Shown: positions 23,503 through 33,386, counted from the stretch's first letter. The stretch: DNA of 64,000 nt from Diphasiastrum complanatum (GCA_029204225.1 CM055101.1:41068927-41132926); one strand, 5' to 3'. Notes: generated by a model not told the origin, from the sequence alone. A program made the numbers and translations.

Positions 23503-24040
23503 CACAAGGTCACCTCTATTCTATACGCGAGCTTGAAGATGAGGCACACTTCATACTTTGATGCCCAGTTTATTATAAAATCTGTGATCTATATTATTGT
23601 CTTTATCGGGATGGTCTGCATACACTTACTAGTTTTTTCTATAGAATACATGTCCGCATGCGTGCGAAGACAATTCTGTCTAGGATTTGTAGATCCAACT
23701 GTTCACTAGTAAAGCGAGATGATTGCTCGTGATAGAACTATGTTTCTTCCACGCCAACGCACTACGTGGATTAGCATGCAGTGCTTGAAGAAATCAAAGA
23801 AAGATCAATATAGATGATTCTCTTGTTGTGTCAGCATCTCGAATGCAAATGCGTCTGCTGTTTATTCGTGTGTCTAAGATTTCTTGTTCATTTGAATTTC
23901 GTACCTTGGTTGAAACTATGTTGAATGCTGCATTAATTTTATAAATGTAGATCAACAATGCTTGACTACACTCTGGAGGACTGTAGGAGTGATTCAGCTG
24001 GCAGTGTCCAGCGATCGCATCTGAACTCTATCCGAGGGCA
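23503..24040 (+). pseudogene. Helicase motif VI remnant joined to a LINE-like tail
   Basis: Bridging the target duplication, the helicase frame reads ARRIHC then AQG, which resembles the IHKAQG motif VI of PIF1-like helicases. The frame then continues with RELEDEAHFIL, stop, CPVYYKI. That looks like the Cys/His tail found after RT in some LINEs (EDExHF followed by CP), not like a helicase end. After about 23700 no coding match is seen. The helicase may therefore have been cut and joined to LINE sequence before the LTR element arrived. Confidence 0.4.
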
Positions 24041-24097
24041 AGAGAGTCATGGTTCCTTTGCAAAAGCTTCACGACTGTGATCCTGATTCATATCACA

Positions 24098-24210
24098 CTC
24101 TTCAGTGGAATCAGAGTACCTCGATTCTCTTCAGTGGTATCAGAGCATACCTCGATTTTCTTCATTGGTATCAGAGCATACCTCGATTCTCTTCAGTGGT
24201 ATCAGAGCCA
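24098..24210 (+). repeat. Four tandem primer-binding-site units
   Basis: A 29-31 base unit reading CTCTTCAGTGGTATCAGAGC plus ATACCTCGATT occurs four times in a row. Perfect TGGTATCAGAGC sites lie at 24135, 24166 and 24197, and a diverged one (TGGAATCAGAGT) at 24106. A single copy is normal in a copia leader. The gag start is about 100 bases downstream of the last copy. Confidence 0.9.
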
Positions 24211-24311
24211 ATCATCCTGTCATATTCTGACATAGCCAAGAAGCTAGCAGATCCAAGAGGCCAAGCATTCAAACAAACAACCATCAACAAGGGAACAGAC
24301 TCCAAAAAGCA

Positions 24312-24760
24312 ATGGCTTCAATCAGCAACATGCAGAGCAAGATCTTCACAATACTTGATTCTTCAGAATCTTACTTTCTAGCCTGGAAAGTTAAGACATC
24401 ATTGATACTCAAGGGCGAAGGACTCTTCCCCTGGGTGGATGGCACAGAAAAAATGCCTATGACAACAAGCAAGGAACTACGCGAATGGAGGGAGAAAAAC
24501 GACAAGGCAATAGCCTTGCTATCATCTTCCATCGAAGATAGTCTCACACTTGACCTGACTACACTCTCCAAAACTAAGGAGATGTGGGATACATTACTCA
24601 CCAGATTTCAGACAAAATCAAGAAGTCAAATCATGATGCTGGAAGATTAGCTGACGAATTTGTAGTGGGATGGAAAATACCTCACTTCTTTCGTAAGAAA
24701 GATGAAGGATCTGTTTCTGTCACTAAATAACTCTGGAGCAGAGAATGATGTGTCAACTTA
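24312..24760 (+). pseudogene. Ty1/copia gag N-terminal fragment
   Basis: 113 open codons begin MASISNMQSKIFTILDSSES and run through FLAWKVKTSLILKGEGLFPWV and TKEMWDTLLTRFQTKSRSQI, the standard copia gag N-terminus. A stop follows at 24648, then a few more gag-like phrases in broken frame (WDGKYLTSFVRKMKDLFLSL). The capsid end, zinc knuckle and pol are missing. The 5' LTR should lie left of 24098 but was not delimited. Confidence 0.8.
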
Positions 24761-25368
24761 GAAGCAGCTCACGTACCTGTTGACTAGGATTTAGATATTT
24801 TCATATATCATCTTTCCAGTTAACTTTTATGGAAATTTATAATTTCGTTAAAAGGAGGGGTGAAGTGGTGGGATAAAATTCTATTTGGAGAATTTGTTGG
24901 TTGCATAGCTTTCAGAAGAGAACTAGCTAGGGTATAGAAATGAGATTGGATCTGAAAGAAATTTCTGATAGATTCAGAGTAAGATGCCTGATTGGAAGTT
25001 CTCAAAAAAGAGAAATTTTCTAAGGATTGTGTGGACAATCTGGAACTAGAACAGGTTTGATATTTGAATCATTATCTATTAGTAGTACAGTAAAAGATCA
25101 AAGGTTACTGATTCTATTTTGGTTGGAATAGAAGTAAATTTGATCATAATTTAAGTCTAAGAGTTCTATATTGGATCAATCTAATCTTAGTTTAGTACTA
25201 GGATCAGTAAGGGGTTGATTGAGTGGATATGTTATTTACTCACGAGAAATAGAAAATCTTTTGTAGCTGAGTTACAAGATCTCAGTGAGATATGTGAGTA
25301 ACATATGTGGGTTCTATAAGAATCTGCCAGTTAAGAATGTGTTTATGTACTGGGTATAGTGAGATTAT
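24761..25368. other. Intergenic, no gene recognised
   Basis: AT-rich spacer between the copia gag scrap and the uncharacterised minus-strand gene pair. If that pair is a transposon, its left terminus should be here. I found no inverted repeat matching the right side near 28.9-29.1 kb. Confidence 0.4.
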
Positions 25369-25950
25369 TCACATATGTGCACGATTAATCTTGTATGAAT
25401 CTACTATGTAGGATGCACCGGTTGTCTCTTGCGCAGCCAAGACTGCTTCGTGCTCCGCAGATAAATCTTCCTCTTCACCCGGGTCGTTCATCTCGTTCAC
25501 CTTCTCACTAGGATTGTGTTTGTTGCTGGCCACAGTCGCTGGAAACTCATTAAGCAAAAAAATAACAGTAATCTCACCGGATAGAAACTTCTTTCCTACA
25601 CTTTCAAGATCAAAAGTTTTCAGCTGATCCTTCGTCAGCTCCAAGTAATGATCGTTACCCAAGTGACTAATAAATCTACTGAGACAAGCGATAAAGGGTC
25701 TATCTCCTTTCCATATATAACTAAGCAAGTTATATGGAATCCACATGATAGTTGATCCAGGAATTTGTATGGCATAAGGCTTCAAAGTTTCATCTATATA
25801 ATCACTCACGTACGTGAATGCATCCGTATTAGCCCGTAGAGTGGCAAGCGTGTCTATTCTACCGGTAAACATACAATAAATACGATCTAACTGATCTAAA
25901 AACTCTGTGGGGGCTAGCAGATTGGCCAACTCTATTTTAGGGGACGACAT
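25369..25950 (-). CDS. Uncharacterised ORF downstream of the transposase-like gene
   Basis: An uninterrupted minus-strand frame. I choose the Met at 25950 (MSSPKIELANLLAPTEFLDQ) because an upstream Met in the same frame (26010) lies in a Ser/Cys-rich stretch close to the predicted transcription start. It gives about 193 residues, with hydrophobic and aromatic middle segments (IMWIPYNLLSYIWKGDRPF), an SGEITVIFLLNEFPATVAS region and a strongly acidic tail (NDPGEEEDLSAEHEAVL). There is no signal peptide or zinc motif. A TATA box (CTATATAAG) lies at 26083-26075, about 125 bases upstream. The gene follows the larger broken gene on the same strand by 267 bases, so the two may be parts of one mobile element. 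I do not recognise the family. That it is open while its neighbour is broken makes it noteworthy. Confidence 0.5.
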   Translation of the reverse strand: MSSPKIELANLLAPTEFLDQLDRIYCMFTGRIDTLATLRANTDAFTYVSDYIDETLKPYAIQIPGSTIMWIPYNLLSYIWKGDRPFIACLSRFISHLGNDHYLELTKDQLKTFDLESVGKKFLSGEITVIFLLNEFPATVASNKHNPSEKVNEMNDPGEEEDLSAEHEAVLAAQETTGASYIVDSYKINRAHM

Positions 25951-26074
25951 TGTTATGCAACTAAGAACACTAATTGACCAGCAAACTGGTAGTCTAATTG
26001 AACAAGACAAGCTAAATTACGAGGAAACAAATTTCAACAAAGCAAGAAGTGACAACAAAATGAAAACCCCCACT

Positions 26075-26083
26075 CTTATATAG
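26075..26083 (-). promoter_or_regulatory. TATA box of the 25.9-kb ORF
   Basis: Minus-strand CTATATAAG, followed at the right distance by a possible start region and about 100 bases of leader before the ATG at 25950. Confidence 0.5.
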
Positions 26084-26216
26084 AGGGACGTGTATCCAAA
26101 AAAAAGATATTATTATAAAACCAAATAAAATAATTTCTATTTATAACAACAATCCAATTTGGCAGTAATATTTATCACAAAGGAATATTCAAATTACAAT
26201 TCAACATAAATTGTTT

Positions 26217-28814
26217 CTATTCCATCTCATCAGTTTCCGTAGTTTCTCTAGCGCTGTTTTCCAAAACATTGGATGTTGGTGTCCTCGGCATCCATCTCTT
26301 TCCAACTCGGACTCTAGACATCCTCCATTCTTGATGCCTTGTTCTAGCATTAGAGGATTGCCATGCTGTCTTTCTGACTAAATTTGAATTGGAGATCATT
26401 GAACACAACTCTTCAGTTCTTGTGTTTTGAAAGTGTCCTCGGCCCAAAACTCCTCTGTAAAACCATTGGAATATCTCAACCAATGCATTGCTAAGACCCT
26501 TTCCTCCACCATGCCGTAAATTTTTGAAATACGTAGCCTTTGCCCTGTAATGACTCTTTTCCATGCCTTGCGTATTCCAAATAGCTAATGATCCATAGGT
26601 TTTCATAAACCAAGGTCCATGAGCATAGAAGATGTGTTGTTCATAGAAAATTTGTATTAGTTTAAATCTTTTAAAAAAAAATACAAAATTAAAAAATATG
26701 AGACACACATACCATATAGTGAGTTATGTGTGTTTCTCCCCATGCATCGATCATCAATTCAGTAAATGTTTTGAGTTCTCTTGCGTATCTATCCAAATCT
26801 TCATCTCTCACAATCTTTTTGTTGATAGTTTGTGACAAGGCATCAAATGCTTGCCAAACCTTAGCACATGAAACTTTTGCTGGAACATCTTGCATTTTTC
26901 CACTCATCTCAACGTCTTTGGTAAGACTCACGTGGCCCCCGTGCAATCCCATATCGGATAAAATTATCTCTAGATTTCTAAAGCTAACATCTGCTCTTGA
27001 TTTGGGCTGCATGTTCCATGCGTAACAACAATGCAAAAATAATAATTTGTCTAGTATTCGTAATTCGCCATGCATTGTGCAAAAATGGACTCTTTCGAGA
27101 GAAATGTTCAACACAGGACTCCAAGCTTTGTCTAGATTGTGCCTATTTGGTGCAAGACGTTGGTTGCAATTCAAAATACTTTTGTTCCGCCCAGATTCAA
27201 ACATACAATATATACAAAAATTCTTTGCATTTGCACCAAGACCACAACCGTACATGCATTTCAAAGTCTTCAAATCAGCAGCTAGGTGTCATGCTACAGC
27301 AAAGCTTTCTCCTTCAACATTGAGCAATTTGCCTTCATTTTGTGCATGTATTATCTTAGATATACTACATTTTTTAAATAGCCACTTCAGTACGTCGTGA
27401 GACTCCTTAGGAACTTCAAATGCAGCTATCCACCATATGTGATTTTCGGATTGCACGCTAAATTCTTTACAACAACTTTCGCCAAATTGTTGCAATTCAC
27501 GATTCATCAAGGGGATTGTGACACGTTCAAGTTTACGCCCTTTTACGATTTCTGCTTCGTCCAACTTAATAACAAATATAACTTTACCTCCGCAATCTAT
27601 AAAACAAAAATTTCATTACCAAAACATATTAGTTGAAGAAAAGCATACAATTGAAAACCGAAATCCACAATAAATGTTCTTACCATTTGTTCTAACTTCG
27701 TAATGTCGGATCATCATCGCTTGGACCTTTTCCAGATCTAAGAATATATTATTGCCTTGATGATAGTGAAAACATGTCGGAGGTCCTTTCTTCTTATTGG
27801 GTACTGTAAAAGAATCCTCAATATGTTGAAACTCTCCTAATTCAGAGAGCAATATCGAATTGCATTCTCGTTTGGCGGATTCGACAAGTTTATAAGTAGG
27901 TATTATTTGATGGCGTTTTAACCCATTTTTGTCAGAGCGTTTCATATACTTCTTTAAAGCTCTATACCCCTTGCGACTCACACCTCCTTGGTCACATGCG
28001 TACATCATCTCTTTAACATTTGGATTTGGTTTGAACTTGTCGACTAGCTTTTTTGCAATTCTCAAGCGAATTGAATCACTTGTTTCATCTTCCACAATCT
28101 TAATCAAATCTTTACCCTTCAAAAAATGTTTCATATATTTTCCGGCAATAAAATCTTTTCCAACCGTCTTTCTCAAGAACTCTTTTGTGTCCCTCATACG
28201 TCTTTTACTGGCACCACCACCTGGTGCCAAAGCTTCTAGTTTGTGTCTCTTAGTGTTTTCATTTTCTGCTTGCTGATCCATCGAGACTCTACGCTTTCGT
28301 TGTAAGCCATATATTGTCCTCTGAAATATACTGATTGAAGATTGCAATTCTTCAATTTTTGCGACAGATTGGCAAGCTCTATTTTCAAACCATTTATCTC
28401 CTGCTCCAATTTCATATTTATTCCATGCAATGACTTTAAATTGTCATTCATACTCAATATATGAATGTTTGCTGTATTTGCTAATGTCTCAGCTTGAATT
28501 CTTCGAGAATCCATTGCTTGACAATAGCCAAGCATTCCATTCCGACCATCCCCAACGAACCTTAATAAACTATGTACATCAGAAAATTTAGGAGGAGCAT
28601 CTACCAGTGGATTATGAGGGTATAAATCAACTCTTACCCATAGGTCAATATGTTTTTTTCCTTCTAATCTCCAACAATGCATGTCATACGGATTTAAGTT
28701 AACACCCCATGTAGCTTTGGTGGTCGCATAATCCTTCTCTGACTTCACATGTAAGTGATACTTGGTTGTCATCTTGAAGATGTCGAATTTCCCAAAAGAA
28801 TCTATGTAGAACAT
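26217..28814 (-). pseudogene. Uncharacterised large transposase-like gene, broken
   Basis: A minus-strand gene of about 800 codons. It starts near 28814 (or at MTTKYHLHV, about 14 codons later), passes through a coiled coil (KLEQEINGLKIELANLSQKL) and loses frame at a run of A bases near 28345. It continues in another frame with a Lys-rich region and MYACDQGGVSRKGYRALKKY. A clear 87-base GT-AG intron (27683-27597) joins NEVRTN-type coding to DCGGKVIFVIKLDEAE. One TGA (27289-27291) interrupts it just before HLAADLKTLKCMYG, a zinc-like CIYC, ISLERVHFCTMHGELRILDK and, after a second break near 26700, the GSL..W..QGMEKSHYRAK block. The gap at that break is only 45 bases, too short for a normal intron. 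The Cys pair followed by a VH..TMH..LRI..KL block is shared by large uncharacterised proteins of animals, algae and bryophytes that look transposon-derived. That comparison is from memory and no superfamily is assigned. Confidence 0.65.
27597..27683 (-). other. Intron in the uncharacterised transposase-like gene
   Basis: Donor GTAAGAA after ACAAATG, acceptor TTTTATAG before ATTGCGGAGG. Removal keeps the reading frame (N-D-C-G-G-K). Length is 87 bases. Confidence 0.75.
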
Positions 28815-29126
28815 TACAATATACCTTAATCAAATGGTGTCAAAGTTCAATGTGAACTAACCATGATATAAGCTTTATTAGGCATATACTAGTTTCCATC
28901 CCTAGGGTCCTATTGTAGTTAGGACAATGAAAGGTCGTCCTATAATAACCCTACTCTAGTTGTAATTTGTAACTTACCTATTAGTTGCCTATTATAGTCT
29001 ATGCAAATAACCTACAATAGTCTATGAAAATGAGACCTACATTTAGGCCTTTACTCTTGCTCACCTTGTATGGTAACCCAAGGTAACGGTGCCACATAGG
29101 ATTGATTAGCACTAAATTAATTATGA
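28815..29126. other. Spacer with short repeated words
   Basis: No coding sequence seen. The motif CCTATTRTAG / CTACAATAGTCTATG recurs in both orientations at about 28905-29030. It could be a subterminal repeat cluster of the neighbouring element or a remnant of its promoter. Confidence 0.4.
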
Positions 29127-29678
29127 TTAGAAAACTTGTTTAGGCAAGGAAGAGGCCCTTTTTGAGTCCAAAAAAGGCCCTAATGAATGGCCAGGTTTGT
29201 TGCAATACCTACAATTTCTAGGTTTATTTTGCTTGGAATAGTCGCGTCCTTGACCTCGGCCTTGATTCCAATTGTCTCGATTTGGGCCATCATTGGATTG
29301 TTCTTGAAATTGTTGGAACGATCCATGATATGAGTTTCCACCTCTTGATTGGTGTCTTCCACGACCAAATCTGCCAACACGTCCTCTAAACAATGCCTTC
29401 AACGTATCCCATGCTTCTTTTGGTCCTTTTGAATCCGAAATGTAGGTAGTCATTGCATCTCTAAATGATAAGTTGACGACATTTTGTGCTTTCCGTTTTC
29501 TCCTATCAAATGCCCACTGATCTTCTTCAATCACTGGCCTTGTCTCTTCACCTGTCACGATCTCCCATAGCTCCTTTTTCATCAAAATGTTTTTCAGTTT
29601 GAATTTCCAAACTGCATAGTTGCCGGCTCCTTCCAATTTGCTTGACTCACTGAGGACACTCTCGCTTAGAGTTGTCAT
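29127..29678 (-). pseudogene. Ty1/copia gag with internal deletion
   Basis: Starts MTTLSESVLSESSKLEGAGN at 29678 and keeps one frame for 183 codons. It has the N-terminal gag block (YAVWKFKLKNILMKKELWEI), then SKGPKEAWDTLKALF fused directly to an Arg/Gly-rich stretch (GRVGRFGRGRHQSRGGNS). It then enters a zinc knuckle cut after its His (CRYCNKPGH). The related gag at 61.4-62.4 kb has well over 100 additional residues between those blocks, so this copy carries an in-frame deletion of the capsid-like middle. It ends without protease or pol. The tandem repeats at 29749-29984 lie upstream. Confidence 0.85.
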
Positions 29679-29748
29679 TACTGAACAAATGAGTCCGGAT
29701 CAAGTAATTTATCACACCACATATGTATATTTTTCTGGTTATACACCT

Positions 29749-29984
29749 GATATCAGAATGGAGCGTGGAAGTACGGCTGCTCAGGATCCTCTTTAACTTG
29801 TGCGCGTGGATCCGATATTGGAGCATGCGATATCGGACTGGAGCACAGATGTACAACTGCTCGGAATTTTTTTTAGCTCGTGCGCTTGGATCCGATATCG
29901 TTACGAACAATATCGGACTGGAGCGCGAATGTATGACTGCTCGGGTTTTTCTTCAACTAGCGCGCTTGGATCCAATATTGTACG
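29749..29984. repeat. 80-base tandem repeat in a copia leader or LTR
   Basis: Three units with an 80-base period (starts 29749, 29829, 29909), each carrying GATATCGGACTGGAGC, then a GTAYGACTGCTCGG-type block, then GCGCTTGGATCCGATAT. The same repeat, diverged, occurs at 62521-62690 at the equivalent place upstream of another gag. Confidence 0.8.
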
Positions 29985-30512
29985 AAAAAAAGAAAGAATA
30001 TAAGAACTTTCAGAGAGAATATTCCAGATTTCCTACTTCAGCGCGGCGGCTACGCCGCCTCCTCTTTGCTTAGATTTCGAAACGAGTGATCGTTCAAACA
30101 GACAAATATCAGTAATGTGAAAGGTATGAAGCCTCAAAGCTCTAAATGGCAGTACTAGACACTGTCTGGTGTGATTTGCAGTACCCCAAACAAACAAATG
30201 AGAGATTTCTTGGCACAACTCTCTGACAAATGACACTTTTCACAAAGACTAAAAAGAATATTGTAAAACTTTTCCCACTCAACAAATTTTCAATCTGTCT
30301 GATGCTACCCTAGCCTTTTCGATGCCTCCGGGACTCTGTCTTCGTTCCTCACTAATAACTGTGAGCTCCAAAACCTGCAAAGTACATCAAGAAGGATTTC
30401 TTCCAGCCGTTTTTGTCTCTCCAAGCTTTCACCTCCTGTGAAGGACTTTCTCACTTCGTTGCGGAGCCTGTGACAAGTTGTATCCACTGATCAGGCACAC
30501 AGGACTATCGTA
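29985..30512 (-). other. Leader region between primer site and gag
   Basis: About 530 bases of non-coding sequence between the primer-binding site and the tandem repeats. It includes a GC-rich near-palindrome GCGCGGCGGCTACGCCGCC at 30040-30058. Confidence 0.5.
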
Positions 30513-30524
30513 GCTCTGATACCA
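30513..30524 (-). promoter_or_regulatory. Primer-binding site (tRNA-iMet)
   Basis: Minus-strand TGGTATCAGAGC directly after the LTR end at 30525. Confidence 0.85.
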
Positions 30525-30788
30525 TGTTAACAATCAGAAATGCAACATCAAGCATTCACCATAAGCAATCACCAAGTAGGGAGACGGAAGAAGAACACCC
30601 AATATCACTCTATCACACTAACTCATACTGAATGTAAAATGTACATATAAACCATGAACCTTGATAGAGAGGGAGAACCTAGGAGTAGACTACTAGACTA
30701 GCCTACGGCTAGTTACAGCTAGTAATAAAGTACATCGTAAACAGTAACTAGGAAGTGTAACAATGAAGTTTATCATTGATTTCTAACA
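30525..30788 (-). repeat. 5' LTR (264 bases), canonical ends
   Basis: On the minus strand it starts TGTTAGAAATC at 30788 and ends GATTGTTAACA at 30525, with the primer-binding site adjoining. No second copy is in the window. It may be the 5' LTR of the element whose gag begins at 29678, with an unusually long leader of about 830 bases, or a separate insertion. Confidence 0.75.
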
Positions 30789-30820
30789 AAGTGAATGCAT
30801 GTCTCTAAGTCCAACTCTTC

Positions 30821-30973
30821 CAAAATGATGAGTCATGATGTAATCTTCACAACAAAATGATGAGTCATGCTACAATCTTCACAACAATAGAGCTATCGAT
30901 AACTATCATGGGTAAGTTGAAAGTATTCCAAAGTGATGAATCATGCTGCAATATTCATAACAATGGAGCTATG
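30821..30973 (+). repeat. Tandem repeat with TGAGTCA motifs upstream of the ASR gene
   Basis: Three imperfect copies of a unit starting CAAAATGATGAGTCATG. TGAGTCA occurs at 30829 and 30861 and TGAATCA at 30937. TGAGTCA is the GCN4/bZIP-type core. It lies about 580-700 bases before the ASR start codon, so a promoter role is possible but unproven. Confidence 0.6.
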
Positions 30974-31174
30974 ATCTATCTACAACAAATGGTTACATGC
31001 CCACATCAAGAATTGTTCCAGTCCCCACCACCACCCACCAATCGCATGATTCCCCTTATCAACATGATATATATGCATAGGGAGCATCAACATGGACTTA
31101 AATTATAACAAATGTTATCAAAGAACGAGTCCCACCACTATGTGTGCCTTCCTCTCCTCCTCCTCGTCACTCGG

Positions 31175-31262
31175 ACGCGTTTCCCTTCTCTCGCTCTCTC
31201 ATCACCGACCCACGACGCTCCGGACTTTCTCCGCGCTTTCACCTCCTCTTTTGGGTTATATA
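31175..31262 (+). promoter_or_regulatory. Candidate core promoter of the ASR gene
   Basis: A TATATA box at 31257-31262 is preceded by a DRE/CRT core ACCGAC at 31204-31209 and an ACGCGT element at 31175-31180, both compatible with drought, cold or ABA control. The start codon is about 260 bases downstream. A 5' leader intron between about 31386 and 31450 is possible but not shown. Confidence 0.5.
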
Positions 31263-31520
31263 CTAGTTCTATTGTTGCATCTCTCATTTCATATCACAAG
31301 CCACCCAACGAGCTTTGTTCAGAATCTGAGTTTTAGTCCGAATTTCGATCGGGGACTGTATTGCATACTTAGTACAGGCGTTGAGGTAGCTTTCTTTTAA
31401 ATTCTATGCACTTTTGTTCTGGTTGATACAGCACTTTGCTACATCTGTAGGTCATCTAAAATCTAAAATCTGCGGTTGGCAAATTATACAAATTTTGCGG
31501 GAATCTTTTCATGCTGAAGG

Positions 31521-32183
31521 ATGTCTCATCACGATCATCACAAGCATCATCACCATGATCATCACAAACATCATGAAGAAAGCTATGGCTACGGGGGACC
31601 TCCGCCTGCTCCTTATGGATATGCCCAACCTGCTCCTTACGGATACGGCGCAGGTCCTTATCTACCGCAGCCTGGGTATGGTGCTCCTGCACCTCAATAC
31701 GGCTACGGAGGGTCATATCAGGATACTTCCGGCATATACAGAGAGGAGCAGAGGCTTGAGCATCTGAATCATGCACGGCATGAGGAGACAAAGCACAAGC
31801 GTCAGGAACACGCCGCGGAAGTCGGTGCACTGGCCGCTGGAGCTTTCGCCTTGGTAAGTCCTACTAGTTCTTTGCCTAGTCCTTCGTCGATCGGATTTTG
31901 TATTGCTTTGAATGTTAATAATCAGATCTGTTACTTTGTCGCTTACTAATTATCTTGTGGATTGTTTCATCTGTAGTATGAGGCGCATCAAGCAAAAGTA
32001 GACCCAGAGCATGCTCACAGGCATAGAATTGAAGAGGAGGCTGCAGCTGCAGCTGCACTAGGATTCGGCGGTTTGGCAGCTTATGAGCATCACGAGACGA
32101 AAAAATGGGAGCGATTGGAGGAACAATATTCAGGCGAGAAGCATCATACTCATCATCAACATAATCATCATCACCGGTTCTAA
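31521..32183 (+). CDS. ASR (ABA/WDS-domain) stress protein
   Basis: An intact two-exon gene for a 179-residue abscisic acid, stress and ripening-induced protein, a small hydrophilic protein that acts as a chaperone-like protectant and, in the nucleus, as a transcription factor. Exon 1 is 31521-31853 (111 codons), the intron is 31854-31976 (GTAAGT...CTGTAG) and exon 2 is 31977-32183. Residues 1-18 are a His-rich metal-binding head. Residues 19-70 form a Pro/Gly/Tyr-rich section ([14 protein letters not shown], with repeated PYGY). From about residue 80 the ABA/WDS domain follows: [16 protein letters not shown], the splice, then [13 protein letters not shown], an Ala run and [11 protein letters not shown] His-rich tail ends HHHRF. 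The single intron falls within the domain, as expected for this family. The long Pro/Gly/Tyr insert is longer than in typical ASRs and resembles glycine-rich A3-type proteins. AATAAA follows at 32366. A possible ABA and drought response is inferred from the family. Confidence 0.93.
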
Positions 32184-32365
32184 AAGTTCAGGAGCTGATC
32201 ATCTAGCAAGTCTTGTGCAGTGGTAGTGGTTCTAGTGGCCTTTATCTCCTTCCTACTAAATAGTTGCTTTGGATCGTAGGAAAATCTTGAGTATTATCGA
32301 TGCTGGAGAAGGTTTACATAAGGGATGATCAAGTGCTTTGTTTTCCACAATAATTTTGAAATTTG

Positions 32366-32371
32366 AATAAA
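32366..32371 (+). terminator. Polyadenylation signal of the ASR gene
   Basis: AATAAA, 183 bases after the stop codon. Confidence 0.5.
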
Positions 32372-32611
32372 TGGGTCGTACTTTGGATCTTGATGCAAGA
32401 CGTTGAACAAAGAAAGGCTTTTACACACACACTCTATGTATATTGGGGGAAATTGTAGCTCTTTGGGCATTAGGTTGAGCCACATTTTTATGTGATGTGG
32501 AATCTGGAGATCGAGCTGGTTATGCACTACCATGCTCACCATGGTCCATGTAGAACTAGCAACTGGCCTGTTCGAAGTGTGGTAAGAATTTTTTTTTCTT
32601 GTTTAATTAGG

Positions 32612-32746
32612 TTACGTACTCCGGGCACAGGCCTAGTAAGGATTTCCAGAAAATTCTTAGGCGAGGCCCAGAGAGCCTGATTTTTTTTTGAAAATCCTTA
32701 CCGGGCAAAATGGCCTGTGCTCGGAACTTTCCACTGCGTAATGGAT
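32612..32746. repeat. Foldback (hairpin) element, MITE-like
   Basis: CCGGGCACAGGCC then TAAGGATTT at 32621-32644 is mirrored by AAAATCCTTA at 32691 and GGCCTGTGCTCGG at 32712-32724. The arms extend outward to TTACG/CGTAA. The stem is interrupted and the loop is about 45 bases. It resembles a miniature inverted-repeat element; a target duplication was not identified. Confidence 0.55.
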
Positions 32747-33072
32747 ACTTTGAAAAATTTTACATGCTCATTATAAAGCATAATGAGCAGTTTGACTTTT
32801 TCTATCCACTCTAACGCCTCCATGTGGTAGCCTTGCGCCTGGCAGGCTGGAATGGGCACCAAATGTCTTTTTGAAAAAAAACAGTTGCCTATTTTGTTTT
32901 TTAATTTGACAAATAATAGCAACAAAGTATCCATTACGACTTGATAACGTTTTGCACTCAACGTCAATGTGAAATGGAGCCTCAGTATGCTAGGTCAAAA
33001 AATGCAAATTGAGTGAAAAAGGTATTGCATAATATGTTCTCTAATAAGTATGTTATTTTTTACATTATGGGG

Positions 33073-33075
<3 letters not shown>
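32747..33075. other. Intergenic, no gene recognised
   Basis: AT-rich sequence between the foldback and the CT microsatellite. Nothing supported. Confidence 0.4.

Positions 33076-33165
<90 letters not shown>
33076..33165 (+). repeat. (CT)n microsatellite, about 45 units
   Basis: Uninterrupted TC/CT dinucleotide run of 90 bases, followed by a further CT-rich degenerate zone to about 33235. Confidence 0.97.
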
Positions 33166-33171
<6 letters not shown>

Positions 33172-33386
33172 CAAGCCTCTCCTTTTCTCTCTTGCCCTTT
33201 TATACCTTTCTCTCTTTCTAGAAATTTCTCTCTCTGAATTTTTAAAGTCACATGTTTTCTCTAAAAATTTCTAAATGCACGTCATTTTCAAGCATTTCAA
33301 ATGCACTTCAATGCCCTTCAAATAAATTTTAGGGCAAATGTGGATCAATGAGAATAGACAAAACCCTTTTTGTCTATCATTGCCCA

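Noticed and set aside
28905-29030. Terminal inverted repeats for the 25.4-28.8 kb gene pair
   Set aside because: The short repeated words on the right side have no matching partner on the left side (24.8-25.4 kb) that I could see, so no transposon boundary is claimed.
31456-31830. Minus-strand frame opposite ASR exon 1
   Set aside because: Antisense shadow of the His- and Pro/Gly/Tyr-rich coding sequence.
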